A stretch of 64,000 nt of DNA from Alphaproteobacteria bacterium (GTDB lineage Bacteria; Pseudomonadota; Alphaproteobacteria; DSM-16000; Inquilinaceae). Where the stretch lies: the NCBI GenBank assembly GCA_028277405.1, contig JANQGH010000047.1:1-64000 (forward strand), given 5' to 3'. Under the pieces are notes generated by a model. That model ran no database searches, was not told the origin of the DNA, and saw only the letters and a program-made list of their open reading frames with translations. This document shows, one piece after another, positions 53,774 to 62,312 of the stretch. The stretch's first letter is position 1, and each line of letters begins with the position of its first letter. Made by a program: the position numbers and the translations under genes.

Positions 53774-54774
53774 CCGATCGCGGAACGATGGCCCGGTCCG
53801 GACGGCAGCCGCGCCAACAAGTCGACACCGCACTGGGCCCAGAAGTCGATCAGGTCGATGAGGACCCAGTTCTCGTGCAGCCGGTCGCCGCGCCGCACGT
53901 AGAAATCCATCAAATTCATGCCGATCGGTTTGCCGGTCGGCGCCAGGCCGTGAAACGGGGCGCCATTGAAGGTGCCCTGCAGGCTGGGCCAGCCGGTGAA
54001 CGCGGCCGTGACGCCATCGGCGATGCGCGCCTGGTGATGGCCGCCGCGCCGGTCGGGAAAGCTGGCCACCGAGGGGCCCTGGGCATAGTCCTGGAATTCC
54101 TGGAACCCGTGGCAGGAACCGATGCCCCACGGCCCGTGCCAGACCATGTCGGTATGCCAGAACCGGTCCATGCCCATGCTGGCCAGACCGCGCTCGTCCA
54201 GGCGGTTGCAGCCGCCGACCATGCCTTCGACCAGGTCCAGCGTCGCCCCTGTCTCGTTCGGATCCTGTACCGCACGGCTGAGCCCGTTCCGAAGGACCGG
54301 CCCGGGCGGCACATCGGCACGCCCCTCGAACGGCGGCAAGAGGTCATATCCGGCCTGTGCCGCGAGCCCGAGAACGTCGAACAGACAGCGGATCTCCTGC
54401 ACGCGACCTTGTTCGACCCGGTAGAACTCGCCGAACCTCAGTCTTGCCTCGCGTCCGGTTGCCGGAATGCCAAGCCAGTTACGCTCGAACACGCCGGTAA
54501 AATCACCGGTCGTCGCGACCCAGGTCTGGCTTTCAAACACGCCGCCCAGGAAAAGATAGGGTTCGCGACGAAGCGCAAGAAATGAATGCGCGAGCGGTTG
54601 GTAGACAGTTTCGAATAGCGCACTGCGGCCGGTGAGCGTGCCGATCGGCGCCGGTCCGAAAAACCTGCAGTCCTGGTCAAAGGCGGATTCCACCGGCCAT
54701 GACGAACGCGGGCCTTCGGATGTGGTCGATTGCCATATCTCCCAGACCAGGTCCTTTGCTGCCTGTATGTCCAA
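53770..54774 (-). CDS. Two-domain SnoaL/NTF2-like protein
   Basis: 334 residues with an internal duplication: two cone-shaped NTF2 folds. The first has VYQPLAHSFLALRREPYLFLGGVFESQTWVATTGDFTGVFER, the second WHGPWGIGSCHGFQEFQDYAQ and GTFNGAPFHGLAPTGKPIGMNLMDFYVRRGDRLHENWVLIDLIDFW. The second is characteristic of SnoaL-like polyketide cyclases and ester hydrolases. No biosynthetic cluster is nearby, so the reaction is unknown. Confidence 0.85.
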   Translation of the reverse strand: MDIQAAKDLVWEIWQSTTSEGPRSSWPVESAFDQDCRFFGPAPIGTLTGRSALFETVYQPLAHSFLALRREPYLFLGGVFESQTWVATTGDFTGVFERNWLGIPATGREARLRFGEFYRVEQGRVQEIRCLFDVLGLAAQAGYDLLPPFEGRADVPPGPVLRNGLSRAVQDPNETGATLDLVEGMVGGCNRLDERGLASMGMDRFWHTDMVWHGPWGIGSCHGFQEFQDYAQGPSVASFPDRRGGHHQARIADGVTAAFTGWPSLQGTFNGAPFHGLAPTGKPIGMNLMDFYVRRGDRLHENWVLIDLIDFWAQCGVDLLARLPSGPGHRSAIG

Positions 54775-55029
54775 CGCACCATCCCATCGAGCCCTTGCCG
54801 GCGTCCCATGCTAATGCAGAAGCAGGGCGTTGGTCTGCTCGCTTTGTTGTTGAGCTTGTGGCGTTGGTTAACCGGTGGGCTTTGATCCGGGCCTGACAAA
54901 CGCGCCGCCGCGCCAGCCGCGGAACGGGCGCAGGCATTCCAAGCCGGATTGAGCGCCGTCAATGCGGCTGGGCCAAGGGCGTGATGTTGTGATCCGCACC
55001 CGTCCCCCAACCCCCATCAAAGGAAATCC

Positions 55030-56112
55030 GTGTCCATGCCAGAGATGATGAAAGCCGCCATTTTTGTTGAGCCCGGGCGAATCGTCCTCGACGACAAGCC
55101 GGTGCCCGATGTCGGCCCGAACGATGCGCTGGTGCGCATCACCACGACCACGATCTGCGGCACCGACGTTCATATTCTCAAAGGCGAATACCCGGTCGAA
55201 AAGGGCCTGACCGTGGGCCACGAGCCCGTCGGCGTGATCGAAAAGCTGGGCGGCAATGTCGAGGGCTATGAAGAAGGCCAGCGCGTCATCGCCGGGGCCA
55301 TTTGCCCCAGCGGCCATTCGAACGCCTGCCTTGACGGTCTGGCGGCCCAGGATGGCCAGAGCCAGGCGCACGGGCTGAAGCCGATGGGCGGCTGGCGCTT
55401 CGGCAACACCATCGACGGGACGCAGGCTGAGTATGTTCTCGTGCCCGATGCCATGGCCAATCTGGCCCCGGTGCCCGACGGCCTGACCGACGAGCAAGTG
55501 TTGATGTGCCCGGACATCATGTCGACCGGTTTTGCCGGTGCGGAGGCCGCCAACATCAAGATCGGCGACACCGTCGCGGTGTTCGCCCAGGGGCCGATCG
55601 GCCTGTGCGCCACGGCGGGCGCGAAACTGAAGGGCGCGACGACCATCTTCGCCGTCGAATCGGTGCCGGAACGTATGAAGATGGCGGTGGCCATGGGCGC
55701 GGACGCGGTGATCGACTTCAGCAAGTCCGACCCGGTGGAGGAGATCATGCGCCTCACCGACGGGCGCGGCGTCGACGCCTCGATCGAGGCCCTGGGCCTG
55801 CAATCGACCTTCGAAGGGTCGCTCCGCGTGCTGAAGCCGGGCGGCACGATGTCCAGCCTCGGCGTCTATTCCGGCGATCTGACGATCCCGCTGGCCGCGT
55901 TCAATGCCGGGCTCGGCGACAACAAGATCGTGACCTCGCTGTGTCCCGGCGGGAAGGAGAGAATGCGCCGGCTGATGAACGTCATCGCATCCGGGCGGGT
56001 GGATCTGAACCCGATGGTCACGCACCGCTACGGGCTGGACCGCATCGAGGACGCCTACGACCTGTTCGCCAACCAGCGCGACGGCGTGATGAAGGTGGCG
56101 ATCACGCCCTAA
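55030..56112 (+). CDS. Zinc-dependent secondary alcohol dehydrogenase (TbADH-like)
   Basis: 360 residues from GTG 55030 (AAGGA five bases upstream); ATG 55036 is an alternative. The catalytic zinc site includes Cys in TICGTDVHILKGEYP and GHEPVGVIEK with His-Glu; the third position is Asp in CPDIMSTGFAGAEAANI. As in the Thermoanaerobacter secondary ADH, the four structural-zinc cysteines of classical ADHs are missing. The cofactor loop is VAVFAQGPIGLCATAGAKLKG. Probably oxidises a secondary alcohol or reduces a ketone; it stands alone. Confidence 0.9.
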   Translation: MSMPEMMKAAIFVEPGRIVLDDKPVPDVGPNDALVRITTTTICGTDVHILKGEYPVEKGLTVGHEPVGVIEKLGGNVEGYEEGQRVIAGAICPSGHSNACLDGLAAQDGQSQAHGLKPMGGWRFGNTIDGTQAEYVLVPDAMANLAPVPDGLTDEQVLMCPDIMSTGFAGAEAANIKIGDTVAVFAQGPIGLCATAGAKLKGATTIFAVESVPERMKMAVAMGADAVIDFSKSDPVEEIMRLTDGRGVDASIEALGLQSTFEGSLRVLKPGGTMSSLGVYSGDLTIPLAAFNAGLGDNKIVTSLCPGGKERMRRLMNVIASGRVDLNPMVTHRYGLDRIEDAYDLFANQRDGVMKVAITP

Positions 56113-56122
56113 AACGGATCGG

Positions 56123-56158
56123 GGAGATCTTCGGGCGGAAGGATGCCCGGAGATCTCT
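56123..56158 (+). terminator. Terminator-like hairpin after the alcohol dehydrogenase gene
   Basis: GAGATCT/AGATCTC and CGGGC/GCCCG with one T-G wobble between them make a 13-14-bp stem with loop GGAAGGAT, 11 bases after the stop. No T-tract follows. The remaining bases to 56397 hold nothing I recognise. Confidence 0.5.
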
Positions 56159-56397
56159 CGCATTGCCTGCCCGATCGTCAGCCCGTTGACCGGCGCTTCC
56201 ATGACCGTCGACGGTTCCGTCCGCCAAGCCAAGTCCTCCGCCATGTGACCGCCCACATCTGAACTCTGAAGCCTCGATTTGAAGTTGCGCGCCGGGTGGT
56301 CGATAGTGGTGCAACAATCATCGCGAACGAATCGCCTCGGTGGCCGGCTGCGGAACCGGCGCCAGGTTGAGATCGACCGATGCGGGGGGAAGACGCA

Positions 56398-57282
56398 ATG
56401 AGCACCATCTTAGGCGTGGCGAACGTTCTGGTGCCGGTGCTGCTATGTGTCTTGATCGGCTTTGGCCTGGCCAGGATCAAGGCACCGTTCGACCACAAGA
56501 TGGTCGGCAGCCTGGTTGCGAATGTCGGCTATCCAGCCCTGATTCTGTCGCATCTGGAAAGCGCCCCGGTCACACTGAACGCCTTTTTGATCACGGCGGC
56601 CGCCGCTGTCGCCATGGTCGCCTGTTTCGCGATCCTTGGCTTTCTGTTCCTGAAGCTGATGGGGTTGCCGGTCCGGGCCTTTCTGTCGCCGATGATCTTC
56701 AACAATGTCGGCAATATCGGCCTGCCGATCTGCGCACTCGCCTTTGGTGAGCAGGGGCTGGCCTATGCGCTGGCCTTCCTGATCATCGTCATCGTCGGCA
56801 TCTTCACCGTCGGCATCTGGGTGCCCTCCGGCAAGGTCGGCCTGCGCGATATCGTCAACAAGCCCGTGGTCTACGCGGTGATCATCGCCCTGGTCCTGAT
56901 GGGCTTCGACCTCCGCCTGCCGGTCGCCATCGATCATATGCTGCACATTCTCGGCGGGCTGGCGATCCCGCTGATGCTGCTGACCCTCGGGCACACGCTG
57001 GCGACGCTGAAGACGGGCAATCTGTGGCGCGGCGCCTATCTGGCCGTGTTTCATCTGGCCATGGCGGTGGCAGTCGCGTTTGGCCTGACCGAGCTGTTCG
57101 GCTTCGAGGGCGTCGAGCGCGGCGTGGTCATCATCATGTGCCTGATGCCGGCCGCCGTCGCCACCTATCTTTGGGTCGAGGTCTATACGCCGGACGAGGC
57201 ACCGGCTGCCGCCGGGTTCATCATGATCTCGACCCTGCTGGCGGTCGTGTCCCTGCCTCTGGCGCTCGCCTTTTGGGTTTAG
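56398..57282 (+). CDS. AEC-family transporter (auxin efflux carrier fold)
   Basis: 294 residues from ATG 56398 with a GGGGGGAAG ribosome site. Ten hydrophobic helices. FGLARIKAPFDHKMVGSLVANVGYPALILSHLESAPV and FNNVGNIGLPICALAFGEQGLAYALAFLI are the AEC hallmark (the NxGxxGLP motif), and GGLAIPLMLLTLGHTLATL marks the second half. Secondary transport of a small organic acid or dicarboxylate. Confidence 0.92.
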   Translation: MSTILGVANVLVPVLLCVLIGFGLARIKAPFDHKMVGSLVANVGYPALILSHLESAPVTLNAFLITAAAAVAMVACFAILGFLFLKLMGLPVRAFLSPMIFNNVGNIGLPICALAFGEQGLAYALAFLIIVIVGIFTVGIWVPSGKVGLRDIVNKPVVYAVIIALVLMGFDLRLPVAIDHMLHILGGLAIPLMLLTLGHTLATLKTGNLWRGAYLAVFHLAMAVAVAFGLTELFGFEGVERGVVIIMCLMPAAVATYLWVEVYTPDEAPAAAGFIMISTLLAVVSLPLALAFWV

Positions 57283-57306
57283 AGCCTGGCGTTTAGAGAC
57301 AGGCGC

Positions 57307-57531
57307 TTAGTCCGCGACGCGATAGATGTCGGGATGGGCCTCTTTCGCCGCCCGGGCTGCTTCTGAGCCGGCCTTGACGAACTCGCGGTCGCAATAGCCG
57401 CAGATCACCTTGTCGTTCGGTCCGAACGAATAGTAGGTTTTCGGATGGCCCAGCGCGCCATCACCGCCGTCGCACCCGACCGTTTCGGTGTGCGGGTCGA
57501 CTTCGATGATTTCCGGCGGGTTCGACGTCAT
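57307..57531 (-). CDS. Zinc-finger (zf-CHCC, NDUFS6-like) protein
   Basis: 74 residues from ATG 57531. The CHCC zinc site is CDGGDGALGHPKTYY (Cys20, His29) and VICGYCDREFV (Cys44, Cys47). This is the fold of mitochondrial complex I subunit NDUFS6, whose alphaproteobacterial homologues are ancestral; here a role with complex I is probable but unproven. Single gene, convergent with the AEC gene. Confidence 0.88.
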   Translation of the reverse strand: MTSNPPEIIEVDPHTETVGCDGGDGALGHPKTYYSFGPNDKVICGYCDREFVKAGSEAARAAKEAHPDIYRVAD

Positions 57532-57744
57532 CGCAACGGGTCCTGGCAGGTTCATTTTGAGGGGCGCAACAGCCATTTTCTCGTGTCGGTCGGGCAATAA
57601 AGGGCAGTGACGGCGGCCACTGCTGCGGCTTGGCACGGATGATAGCGATGGCGGGAGCGCGATCAACAGGTTTGCTTCGGCTTGCCTTTGCCCCATTTCT
57701 TGCGCATACCGGCCCGCGACATGCGCGTTGAGGTCTATCTTGTC

Positions 57745-58770
57745 ATGTCGATACGAAAGCTCAGTCCGATGGATCAACGGCTCGAAGACATAAAGCCAGG
57801 CGATGCCGTGCCCGATGCGCGGTCGGTCGCCGCCGGTTCCATGCCGGATCTGGCCGTCGAGGTCACCGGGCTGGTCAAGACCTACAAGGCGTCCGGCAAG
57901 ACGCCCGAAAAACATGCGCTGAAGGGCGTCGATCTGTCGGTTCGTCGCGGCACGATCTTCGGCCTGCTGGGCCCGAACGGGGCGGGCAAGTCGACCCTGA
58001 TCAACATCCTGGCGGGCCTTGTCGTCAAGTCCGCCGGCGAGGCCAGGATCTGGGGCCATGACATCGAGACCGACATGCGGCGCGCCCGATCGTCGATCGG
58101 CGTCGTGCCGCAAGAGCTGAACATCGACCCGTTCTTCACCCCGTCGGAACTGCTGGACCTTCAGGCCGGACTTTACGGCGTGCCGAAGTCCGAACGCATC
58201 ACCGACCGGCTATTGGGCGCGGTTGGATTAACAGAGCAGGCGACGGCCTATGCCCGCACCCTGTCAGGAGGCATGCGCCGGCGGCTGATGGTGGCTAAGG
58301 CCATGGTCCATTCGCCGCCTGTCCTGGTCCTGGACGAGCCGACGGCGGGCGTCGATGTCGAGCTGCGCCAAAGCCTGTGGGGCCATGTGCGCGAGCTGAA
58401 CCGGGCCGGCACCACCATCCTTCTGACCACCCATTATCTGGAAGAGGCGGAGGAGCTGTGCGACGAAATCGCCATCATCAACCATGGCGAGGTGGTCGCC
58501 TGCGACACGACCGACAATTTGCTGCGGCGGCTGGACAGCAAGACGCTGACCGTCCAGTTGACGGAGCCGATCGACCGGGTGCCGCCTCAACTTGAGGGTT
58601 TCCTGGTCGAACTGCCCGATCCGAACCGTTTGATCGTGCGGTACGAGCCCAGCCAGACCCGTCTGGGGGACGTTCTGAACGCCATGAACGAGGGCGGGCT
58701 GCGGATCACGGACCTGTCGACCGAAGAGACCGATCTGGAAGATATCTTCCTGCAGATCACGCGAAGCTGA
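57745..58770 (+). CDS. ABC-2-type transporter ATP-binding protein without a nearby permease
   Basis: 341 residues from ATG 57745. Walker A GPNGAGKST (76-84), Q-loop GVVPQELNIDPFFT, signature LSGGMRRRLMVAKAM, Walker B PVLVLDEPTAGVD and switch His in TTHYLEEAEELCDEIAII. The C-terminal 80 residues match the extension of the YadG/NodI-type ATPases. These normally pair with an ABC-2 permease immediately downstream; here the next gene is a lipase instead, so its partner must be elsewhere. Confidence 0.9.
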   Translation: MSIRKLSPMDQRLEDIKPGDAVPDARSVAAGSMPDLAVEVTGLVKTYKASGKTPEKHALKGVDLSVRRGTIFGLLGPNGAGKSTLINILAGLVVKSAGEARIWGHDIETDMRRARSSIGVVPQELNIDPFFTPSELLDLQAGLYGVPKSERITDRLLGAVGLTEQATAYARTLSGGMRRRLMVAKAMVHSPPVLVLDEPTAGVDVELRQSLWGHVRELNRAGTTILLTTHYLEEAEELCDEIAIINHGEVVACDTTDNLLRRLDSKTLTVQLTEPIDRVPPQLEGFLVELPDPNRLIVRYEPSQTRLGDVLNAMNEGGLRITDLSTEETDLEDIFLQITRS

Positions 58771-58798
58771 CCGTCCCCGACAGCGCGGCCCATCCCCC

Positions 58799-59839
58799 AT
58801 GCCGGCGCAGCGACCAGCCGTGAAACGACCGTTCTTCGTGCTTGCCGCCCTCTTGACCGCGCTGTCACTCGCTGCCTGCACATCGCGCAGCCAGCCGATG
58901 GGCCCGCCGACGGGGCCGGCGGTTTCGACGGCGGATGCCTTCTACACCGCGGACGGCTATCGCCTTCCTCTCCATGTCTGGCGGCCGGCCGACGACCCGC
59001 GCGCCGTGATCATCGCGGTCCATGGCTTTGACGATTATGTCCGTGCCTTCGATCGCGCAGGCACCCAATGGGCCGAGGACGGCATCATCGTCTATGGCTA
59101 TGACCAGCGTGGCTTCGGCGCGACCACGGATCCGGGCATCTGGGCCGGCACGGACACGCTGGTCGCCGACCTCATCGCCGTGGTCCGGCTGGTCCGGCTG
59201 CGCCACCCGGATCTGCCGCTGGTGCTGGTCGGCGAAAGCATGGGTGGTGCTGCCTCCATGGTGGCGGCGGTGCGCGAGACGGACCTGCCGGTCGACGGGC
59301 TGGTGCTGGTCGCGCCGGCTGTCTGGTCGACCGATCTGGCGCCGCTTTATCAACGGTGGGGCCGCGCCATCGGGATCGCGCTGCTGCCGGGCCTGGTGGT
59401 CAGCGGCGACGGGTTGGACCTGGTGCCGACCGACAATATCGAGGCCCTGCGTGAAATGGCGGCCGACCCGCTGGTCTTGAAGGAAAACCGGCTCGACACG
59501 GTCGACGGCCTGCTGACCCTGATGGGCGAGGCCTACGCGATCGCCGACCAGGTCAGCCTGCCGACCCTGGTTCTCTACGGCGACAATGAACTGATCGTGC
59601 CGGAGGCGCCGATCCGGTCCCTGATCGACCAGTTGCGGGCCAGCGGCAACCCGGTCACCCTGGCGTTCTATCCGGACGGCTATCACATGCTGCTGCGCGA
59701 CCTGAACGCGGACATACCCATCGCCGACATCGCCGCCTGGACCCTGGATCGTACAGCGCCCCTGCCCTCCGGCGCCGATGGGCGGCCACCCTTCTGGGAG
59801 GGCGAGGACGTGCCCATAGGGGCGACATCCGCGCGCTGA
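58799..59839 (+). CDS. Lysophospholipase/monoacylglycerol-lipase-like lipoprotein
   Basis: 346 residues. The N-terminus has a lipoprotein signal with the lipobox LAAC (Cys27). The alpha/beta-hydrolase core follows: AVIIAVHGFDDYVRAF (oxyanion hole), nucleophile Ser in LVGESMGGAASMV, the acid Asp in LYGDNELIVPE, and the His in FYPDGYHMLLRD. This is the Hydrolase_4 (monoacylglycerol lipase) type. Exported and lipid-anchored, probably to the outer membrane. Starts 28 bases after the ABC ATPase gene, possibly in one transcript. Confidence 0.9.
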   Translation: MPAQRPAVKRPFFVLAALLTALSLAACTSRSQPMGPPTGPAVSTADAFYTADGYRLPLHVWRPADDPRAVIIAVHGFDDYVRAFDRAGTQWAEDGIIVYGYDQRGFGATTDPGIWAGTDTLVADLIAVVRLVRLRHPDLPLVLVGESMGGAASMVAAVRETDLPVDGLVLVAPAVWSTDLAPLYQRWGRAIGIALLPGLVVSGDGLDLVPTDNIEALREMAADPLVLKENRLDTVDGLLTLMGEAYAIADQVSLPTLVLYGDNELIVPEAPIRSLIDQLRASGNPVTLAFYPDGYHMLLRDLNADIPIADIAAWTLDRTAPLPSGADGRPPFWEGEDVPIGATSAR

Positions 59840-59924
59840 ACGGTTGCCTCACAACCGCCACCACCCGACAATAGCGGTGAGAAGACAACTAGCCCTGTCG
59901 CGAGCCCTGCCGGAGGATCCGTCG

Positions 59925-60359
59925 ATGCAAGCCATTCGAGTCACGCTGTTCGCCCTGATCGCCGTCGCGTTGTCGGCCTGTATCAGCGCCGGCCCGCCGC
60001 CGGAACCGGAGGTGCCACCCCGCGCGCCCGTGCTGGTGCCCGAACTGGTCAACGTCTCGATCTCCGAGGTCAAAATCGGCGAAGAGGTCTTCCTGCAGGT
60101 CGACGCCTTGGGCCGGGTGCCGACCGGCGGCTGGACCGATGCCCAGCTGATCCCGGTGGAATATGCCGTCGCGCCGCCAAACGGCATCTGGGACATCTCG
60201 TTCGTGGTCGTGCCGCCGCCCTTTGACGCCTTCGTCACCCAGGGGTTTGTCGATGTTCGCGCCGAACCGGTGCGCCTGCCCTTGACCGCCGACTTGCGCG
60301 GCGCGCGGGTCATGGGCGGTGACGGGGCGATCGAGCGCCGACGGCGGACGCGAGGCTAG
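59925..60359 (+). CDS. Small hypothetical lipoprotein
   Basis: 144 residues from ATG 59925 with GGAGGA upstream. The signal (MQAIRVTLFALIAVALSAC) has a lipobox cysteine at 19, then a proline-rich linker (PPPEPEVPPRAP) and a small beta-rich domain. The C-terminal tail is arginine-rich (ERRRRTRG). No family recognised. It lies between the lipase lipoprotein and ffh; the latter has its own promoter. Confidence 0.75.
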   Translation: MQAIRVTLFALIAVALSACISAGPPPEPEVPPRAPVLVPELVNVSISEVKIGEEVFLQVDALGRVPTGGWTDAQLIPVEYAVAPPNGIWDISFVVVPPPFDAFVTQGFVDVRAEPVRLPLTADLRGARVMGGDGAIERRRRTRG

Positions 60360-60402
60360 CCCGAGATTAGCGTGCGGGGCCGGCCGGTCCGCCGTGCCTC
60401 GA

Positions 60403-60431
60403 TTGACAGTCTGGGGTTGCGTTACTACGTT
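60403..60431 (+). promoter_or_regulatory. Promoter upstream of ffh
   Basis: TTGACA (60403-60408), a 17-base spacer and TACGTT (60426-60431). The -35 box is perfect. It would give a 5' leader of about 120 bases that contains an inverted repeat, CCGCCTG (60473-60479) with CAGGCGG (60518-60524). Confidence 0.6.
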
Positions 60432-60557
60432 CCGCGCACTTCAGACATCTGCATCGGGGCGCTTGTTTGGGGCCGCCTGTTTGCCGCTGTTGCGCGCTGG
60501 CGTTCTCCACGCTGGGGCAGGCGGTTGCCGGCGCGGATAGGATAAGGAGAAGGGTTC

Positions 60558-62090
60558 ATGTTCGACGGTCTCAGCGGCCGGTTAGGCGGCATCTTCGACA
60601 AGCTGCGCGGCCGTGGCAGCCTGAACGAGGCCGACGTCAAGGAGGCCATGCGCGAGGTGCGCGTCGCCTTGCTTGAGGCCGACGTCGCCCTGCCCGTGGT
60701 GAAGGACTTCATCGCCAAGGCCGGCGAGCGCGCGGTCGGTCAGGAGGTCCTGCGCTCCGTCACGCCGGGCCAGCAGGTCGTCAAGATCGTCCATGACAGT
60801 TTGGTCGAAATGCTGGGCGGCGAGCCGGAGAAGCCGGCCGAACCGGCGGCCCCCGCGCCCGCGAAACCGGCCTTGCTGCCCGGGCTTGGCGGCGCGGCGC
60901 AGCCGGCGCCGGCGTTCGACCTGCCGATCCCCGAGCCCGCCGCGGAAGCGGCGAAGACGGAGTCTCCCAAGGCCGACGAGTCCGAACTGAACCTGCGCGC
61001 AGAACCGCCGGTGCCGATCCTGATGGTCGGCCTGCAAGGCTCCGGCAAGACGACGACGACGGCCAAGATCGCCCTGCGCCTGAAGACCCGCGAGGGCAAG
61101 AAGGTGCTGATGGCCTCGCTGGATACGCGCAGGCCGGCGGCCCAGGAACAGCTCGCCGTGCTGGGCGAGCAGGTCGAAGTCGCGACGTTGCCGATCGTGG
61201 CCGGCCAGCAGCCGATCGAGATCACGCGCCGGGCCATGCAGACCGGCCGTACCGAAGGCTATGACGTGGTCCTGCTCGACACGGCCGGGCGGCTGGCCAT
61301 CGACGAGGAACTGATGGCCGAGGTCGCCGCCGTGCGCGACGTGGCCAAGCCGGTCGAAACCCTGCTGGTCGCCGACGCCATGACCGGCCAGGACGCCGTC
61401 ACCGTGGCCTCGAACTTCCGCGACAAGGTCGGCCTGACCGGCATCGTCCTGACCCGCGTCGACGGTGATGCGCGCGGCGGCGCCGCCCTGTCCATGCGCG
61501 CGGTCACCGGCAAGCCGATCAAGCTGATGGGCACGGGCGAAAAGGTCGACGCCCTGGAGGCGTTCCACGCCGACCGCATCGCCAGCCGCATCCTCGGCAT
61601 GGGCGACGTGGTCAGCCTGGTTGAGAAAGCCGCTGAGACGATCGAGAAGGACGAGGCGGAAAAGCTCGCCAAGAAGATCAAGAAGGGCGCCTTCGACCTC
61701 GACGATCTGGCCGGCCAGCTGCGCCAGATGCGCAAGATGGGCGGCATGCAGGGCTTGATGGGCCTGCTGCCCGGTGTCGGCAAGCTGAAGGACCAGATGA
61801 AGACCGCGAAACTGGATGACGGGCTGTTGAAGCGTCAGGAGGCGATCATCTCGTCCATGACCAAGTTCGAACGCCAGAACCCCCGCCTGATCCACGCCAA
61901 GCGCAAGATCCGCATCGCCAAGGGCTCAGGCACCACGGTGCAGGACGTCAACAAGCTCTTAAAACAGCACCAGCAGATGGCCTCGATGATGAAGCGGGTC
62001 CAGAAGATGGGCAAAAAGGGCCTGATGCGCGGCATGGAGGGCATGATGGGCCCGGGCGGCGCCGGCGGCCTGCCGCCGGGGATGCGTTAG
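60558..62090 (+). CDS. ffh: Signal recognition particle protein Ffh with long N-G linker
   Basis: 510 residues. Co-translational targeting GTPase. N domain 1-85; G domain from about 150 with G1 GLQGSGKTTTTAKIAL, G2/G3 DTRRPAAQEQL and LLDTAGRLAID, and TRVDGDARGGAALS; the methionine-rich M domain ends GMEGMMGPGGAGG. Between the N-domain end (LGGEP, 86-90) and the normal continuation SELNLRAEPP there are about 52 extra residues rich in Pro, Ala and Glu. Most Ffh proteins have no linker here and are about 450-460 long. Its SRP RNA is not in the window. Confidence 0.96.
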   Translation: MFDGLSGRLGGIFDKLRGRGSLNEADVKEAMREVRVALLEADVALPVVKDFIAKAGERAVGQEVLRSVTPGQQVVKIVHDSLVEMLGGEPEKPAEPAAPAPAKPALLPGLGGAAQPAPAFDLPIPEPAAEAAKTESPKADESELNLRAEPPVPILMVGLQGSGKTTTTAKIALRLKTREGKKVLMASLDTRRPAAQEQLAVLGEQVEVATLPIVAGQQPIEITRRAMQTGRTEGYDVVLLDTAGRLAIDEELMAEVAAVRDVAKPVETLLVADAMTGQDAVTVASNFRDKVGLTGIVLTRVDGDARGGAALSMRAVTGKPIKLMGTGEKVDALEAFHADRIASRILGMGDVVSLVEKAAETIEKDEAEKLAKKIKKGAFDLDDLAGQLRQMRKMGGMQGLMGLLPGVGKLKDQMKTAKLDDGLLKRQEAIISSMTKFERQNPRLIHAKRKIRIAKGSGTTVQDVNKLLKQHQQMASMMKRVQKMGKKGLMRGMEGMMGPGGAGGLPPGMR

Positions 62091-62132
62091 GGGCGGCTCT
62101 GGCTGCCTCGGCCAAACACCCCGAAGCATCGA

Positions 62133-62161
62133 TTGACTTCGGCCCGGCCAATCACTAGGTT
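62133..62161 (+). promoter_or_regulatory. Promoter upstream of rpsP
   Basis: TTGACT (62133-62138), a 17-base spacer and TAGGTT (62156-62161), placed 43 bases after the ffh stop. It resembles the ffh promoter. The resulting leader of about 145 bases holds the 17-bp repeats. Confidence 0.55.
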
Positions 62162-62233
62162 CCCTCCGCTTCTCACATCCCCCTTTTGAGGAAGCGCCTA
62201 CGGGGGTCCGTCAGTCCGCGAGTGTCGCGCACT

Positions 62234-62284
62234 GGCGCGTTTTGCTTTGGGGCGTGTTTTGCGTTGGGGCGCGTTTTGCGTCGA
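62234..62284 (+). repeat. Three 17-bp tandem repeats in the rpsP leader
   Basis: Copies 62234-62250, 62251-62267 and 62268-62284 follow GGCG(C/T)GTTTTGC(T/G)T(T/C)G(G/A), differing at only one to three positions. They end 28 bases before the rpsP start. Each contains CG-GTTTT-CG-like micro-hairpin potential. Possible attenuator or protein-binding leader, or simple slippage. Confidence 0.7.
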
Positions 62285-62312
62285 ATGGACGTTTGGAAAA
62301 GGATTTTGAACC

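Noticed and set aside
54438..55010. 190-codon minus-strand frame upstream of the alcohol dehydrogenase gene
   Set aside because: Mostly overlaps the SnoaL-like gene in another frame and has no protein-like composition; the 54775-55029 gap otherwise shows no feature.
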